From contig NC_021182.1 in NCBI RefSeq assembly GCF_000389635.1, positions 2,604,001-2,668,000 on the forward strand: a stretch of 64,000 bases of DNA, read 5' to 3'. A program made the translations under genes and the position numbers. The stretch is from Clostridium pasteurianum BC1 (GTDB taxonomy: Bacteria > Bacillota > Clostridia > Clostridiales > Clostridiaceae). Of this stretch, positions 63,408-64,000 are shown piece by piece. Numbering within the stretch: position 1 is the stretch's first letter; each line of letters opens with the position of its first letter. The notes beneath the pieces were generated by a model. It ran no database searches. It was not told the origin of the DNA and saw only the letters and a program-made list of their open reading frames with translations.

Positions 63408-64000
63408 TTATTGCAATATCTCCCTCAAAGGTCTCATATTATCTATTAAATTGTAATCAGAACTATCATCAAAGTTATACTGACCAATAAAATTAATATG
63501 TTCCCATCCAAGTGGAGAAACGTGTCTTAGAAGAGATTCGTCAACTCCTTCTTTTTCCTTAAGTTTCTCAACTGCTTTAGGTAAGTACATAGTATTCCAA
63601 AGAGTTATGGAGTTTATAATTATACTTAAAGCAGTAGCTCTCTGTAACTGTCCTTGAATATCTTTTTCATGAAGCATTCCATATTTTCCAAAGAATATGG
63701 CTCTAGCCAGTGCATTCATTGCTTCACCTTTATTCAATCCTATCTGAATTTTTCTTCTGAAATCTTCGTCTGATAAATAATCCAGGATAAAAATAGTTTT
63801 TTCTATTTTGCCTAGTTCAGTTAATGCTTTAGCTAAGCTGTTTTGTCGTGCATAGGAACCCAATTTGCCCATTATCAATGATCCAGAAACGTTACCTTCT
63901 TTTATTGAGTATACAAGTTTCAATATATCATCATAATTTTCTTTTATAATTTTAGTATTTATCTTACCTTTTATAACTGACTGAATATTTTTAAAGTCTT
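63408..64000 (-). CDS. Tn3-family transposase, C-terminal part (5' end outside window)
   Basis: The frame is open to the window edge, giving about 197 residues of the DDE domain end: VSGSLIMGKLGSYARQNSLA, TIFILDYLSDEDFRRKIQIG, then LNKGEAMNALARAIFFGKYG and QLQRATALSIIINSITLWNT, and a normal end with HVSPLGWEHINFIGQY. This is the conserved C-terminus of Tn3-type transposases, including the last catalytic Glu. No 38-bp inverted repeat was recognised in the 75 bp beyond the stop. Confidence 0.93.
   Translation of the reverse strand, partial: DFKNIQSVIKGKINTKIIKENYDDILKLVYSIKEGNVSGSLIMGKLGSYARQNSLAKALTELGKIEKTIFILDYLSDEDFRRKIQIGLNKGEAMNALARAIFFGKYGMLHEKDIQGQLQRATALSIIINSITLWNTMYLPKAVEKLKEKEGVDESLLRHVSPLGWEHINFIGQYNFDDSSDYNLIDNMRPLREILQ

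Overview
The window is AT-rich Firmicute DNA and most likely comes from Clostridium sensu stricto. The evidence is the gene order infB-rbfA-nrnA-truB-ribF-rpsO-pnp-ylmC-tepA-ftsK-rimO-pgsA-recA-rny-spoVS, several sporulation genes (SpoVS, an alpha/beta SASP, a Spo0E-type phosphatase, coat-like proteins), strong AGGAGG ribosome sites, frequent TTG/GTG starts and many U-tailed terminators. I could not run a database search, so the species is not assigned.

Region 1 (1-17.2 kb) is conserved housekeeping: translation initiation and ribosome maturation (IF2, RbfA, TruB, S15, RimO), RNA decay (PNPase, RNase Y), flavin synthesis (RibF), DNA translocation and repair (FtsK/SpoIIIE, RecA with a LexA box), phospholipid synthesis (PgsA) and sporulation (YlmC/YmxH family, TepA, SpoVS). 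One gene here, nrnA, carries a single-base frameshift. Region 2 (17.3-40.5 kb) is metabolic and mostly single-gene units: a UbiA-type prenyltransferase, an aminotransferase, HPr, a GH13 glycosidase, PurB, an SDR, a nitroreductase, a copper ATPase, an ABC importer pair without its ATPase, two helicases (DEAD-box and RecQ), a 2H phosphoesterase, SulP, a double MarR protein and a PHP hydrolase. Region 3 (40.7-60.3 kb) is accessory: an Agr-type peptide signalling locus with an unlisted 47-residue AgrD, an unlisted Spo0E-type gene, phage-like small genes, many gene remnants (IS256, serine recombinase, XRE/voltage-sensor chimera, DUF5651-like, histidine kinase), an epoxide hydrolase, a nuclease plus SNF2 helicase pair, two ATP-grasp genes and a tyrosine recombinase. 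Region 4 (60.3-64 kb) has envelope genes (YdcF, a GtrA truncated at a group II intron relic, a UppS paralogue), a MerR/GyrI regulator and the 3' part of a Tn3-family transposase that leaves the window.

The most unusual content is non-coding. (a) Four 130-220 nt elements share a CCGATGAC...GTCCCTGG helix, carry variable but pairing stems, and are flanked by TTTAT. (b) A cassette made of a GCACTGGTA-GAAA-TACTGGTGC hairpin, an AT-rich spacer of about 100 bp and a second copy of the hairpin occurs three times, with a one-hairpin version at a fourth site. Each stands before small accessory genes, including a RemA-like gene and the nuclease/SNF2 pair. (c) Three short CTGACTAG...CTAGAGG leaders run straight into terminators. 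(d) Two MITE-like elements share inverted ends. None of these matches a riboswitch or element family I can name with confidence.
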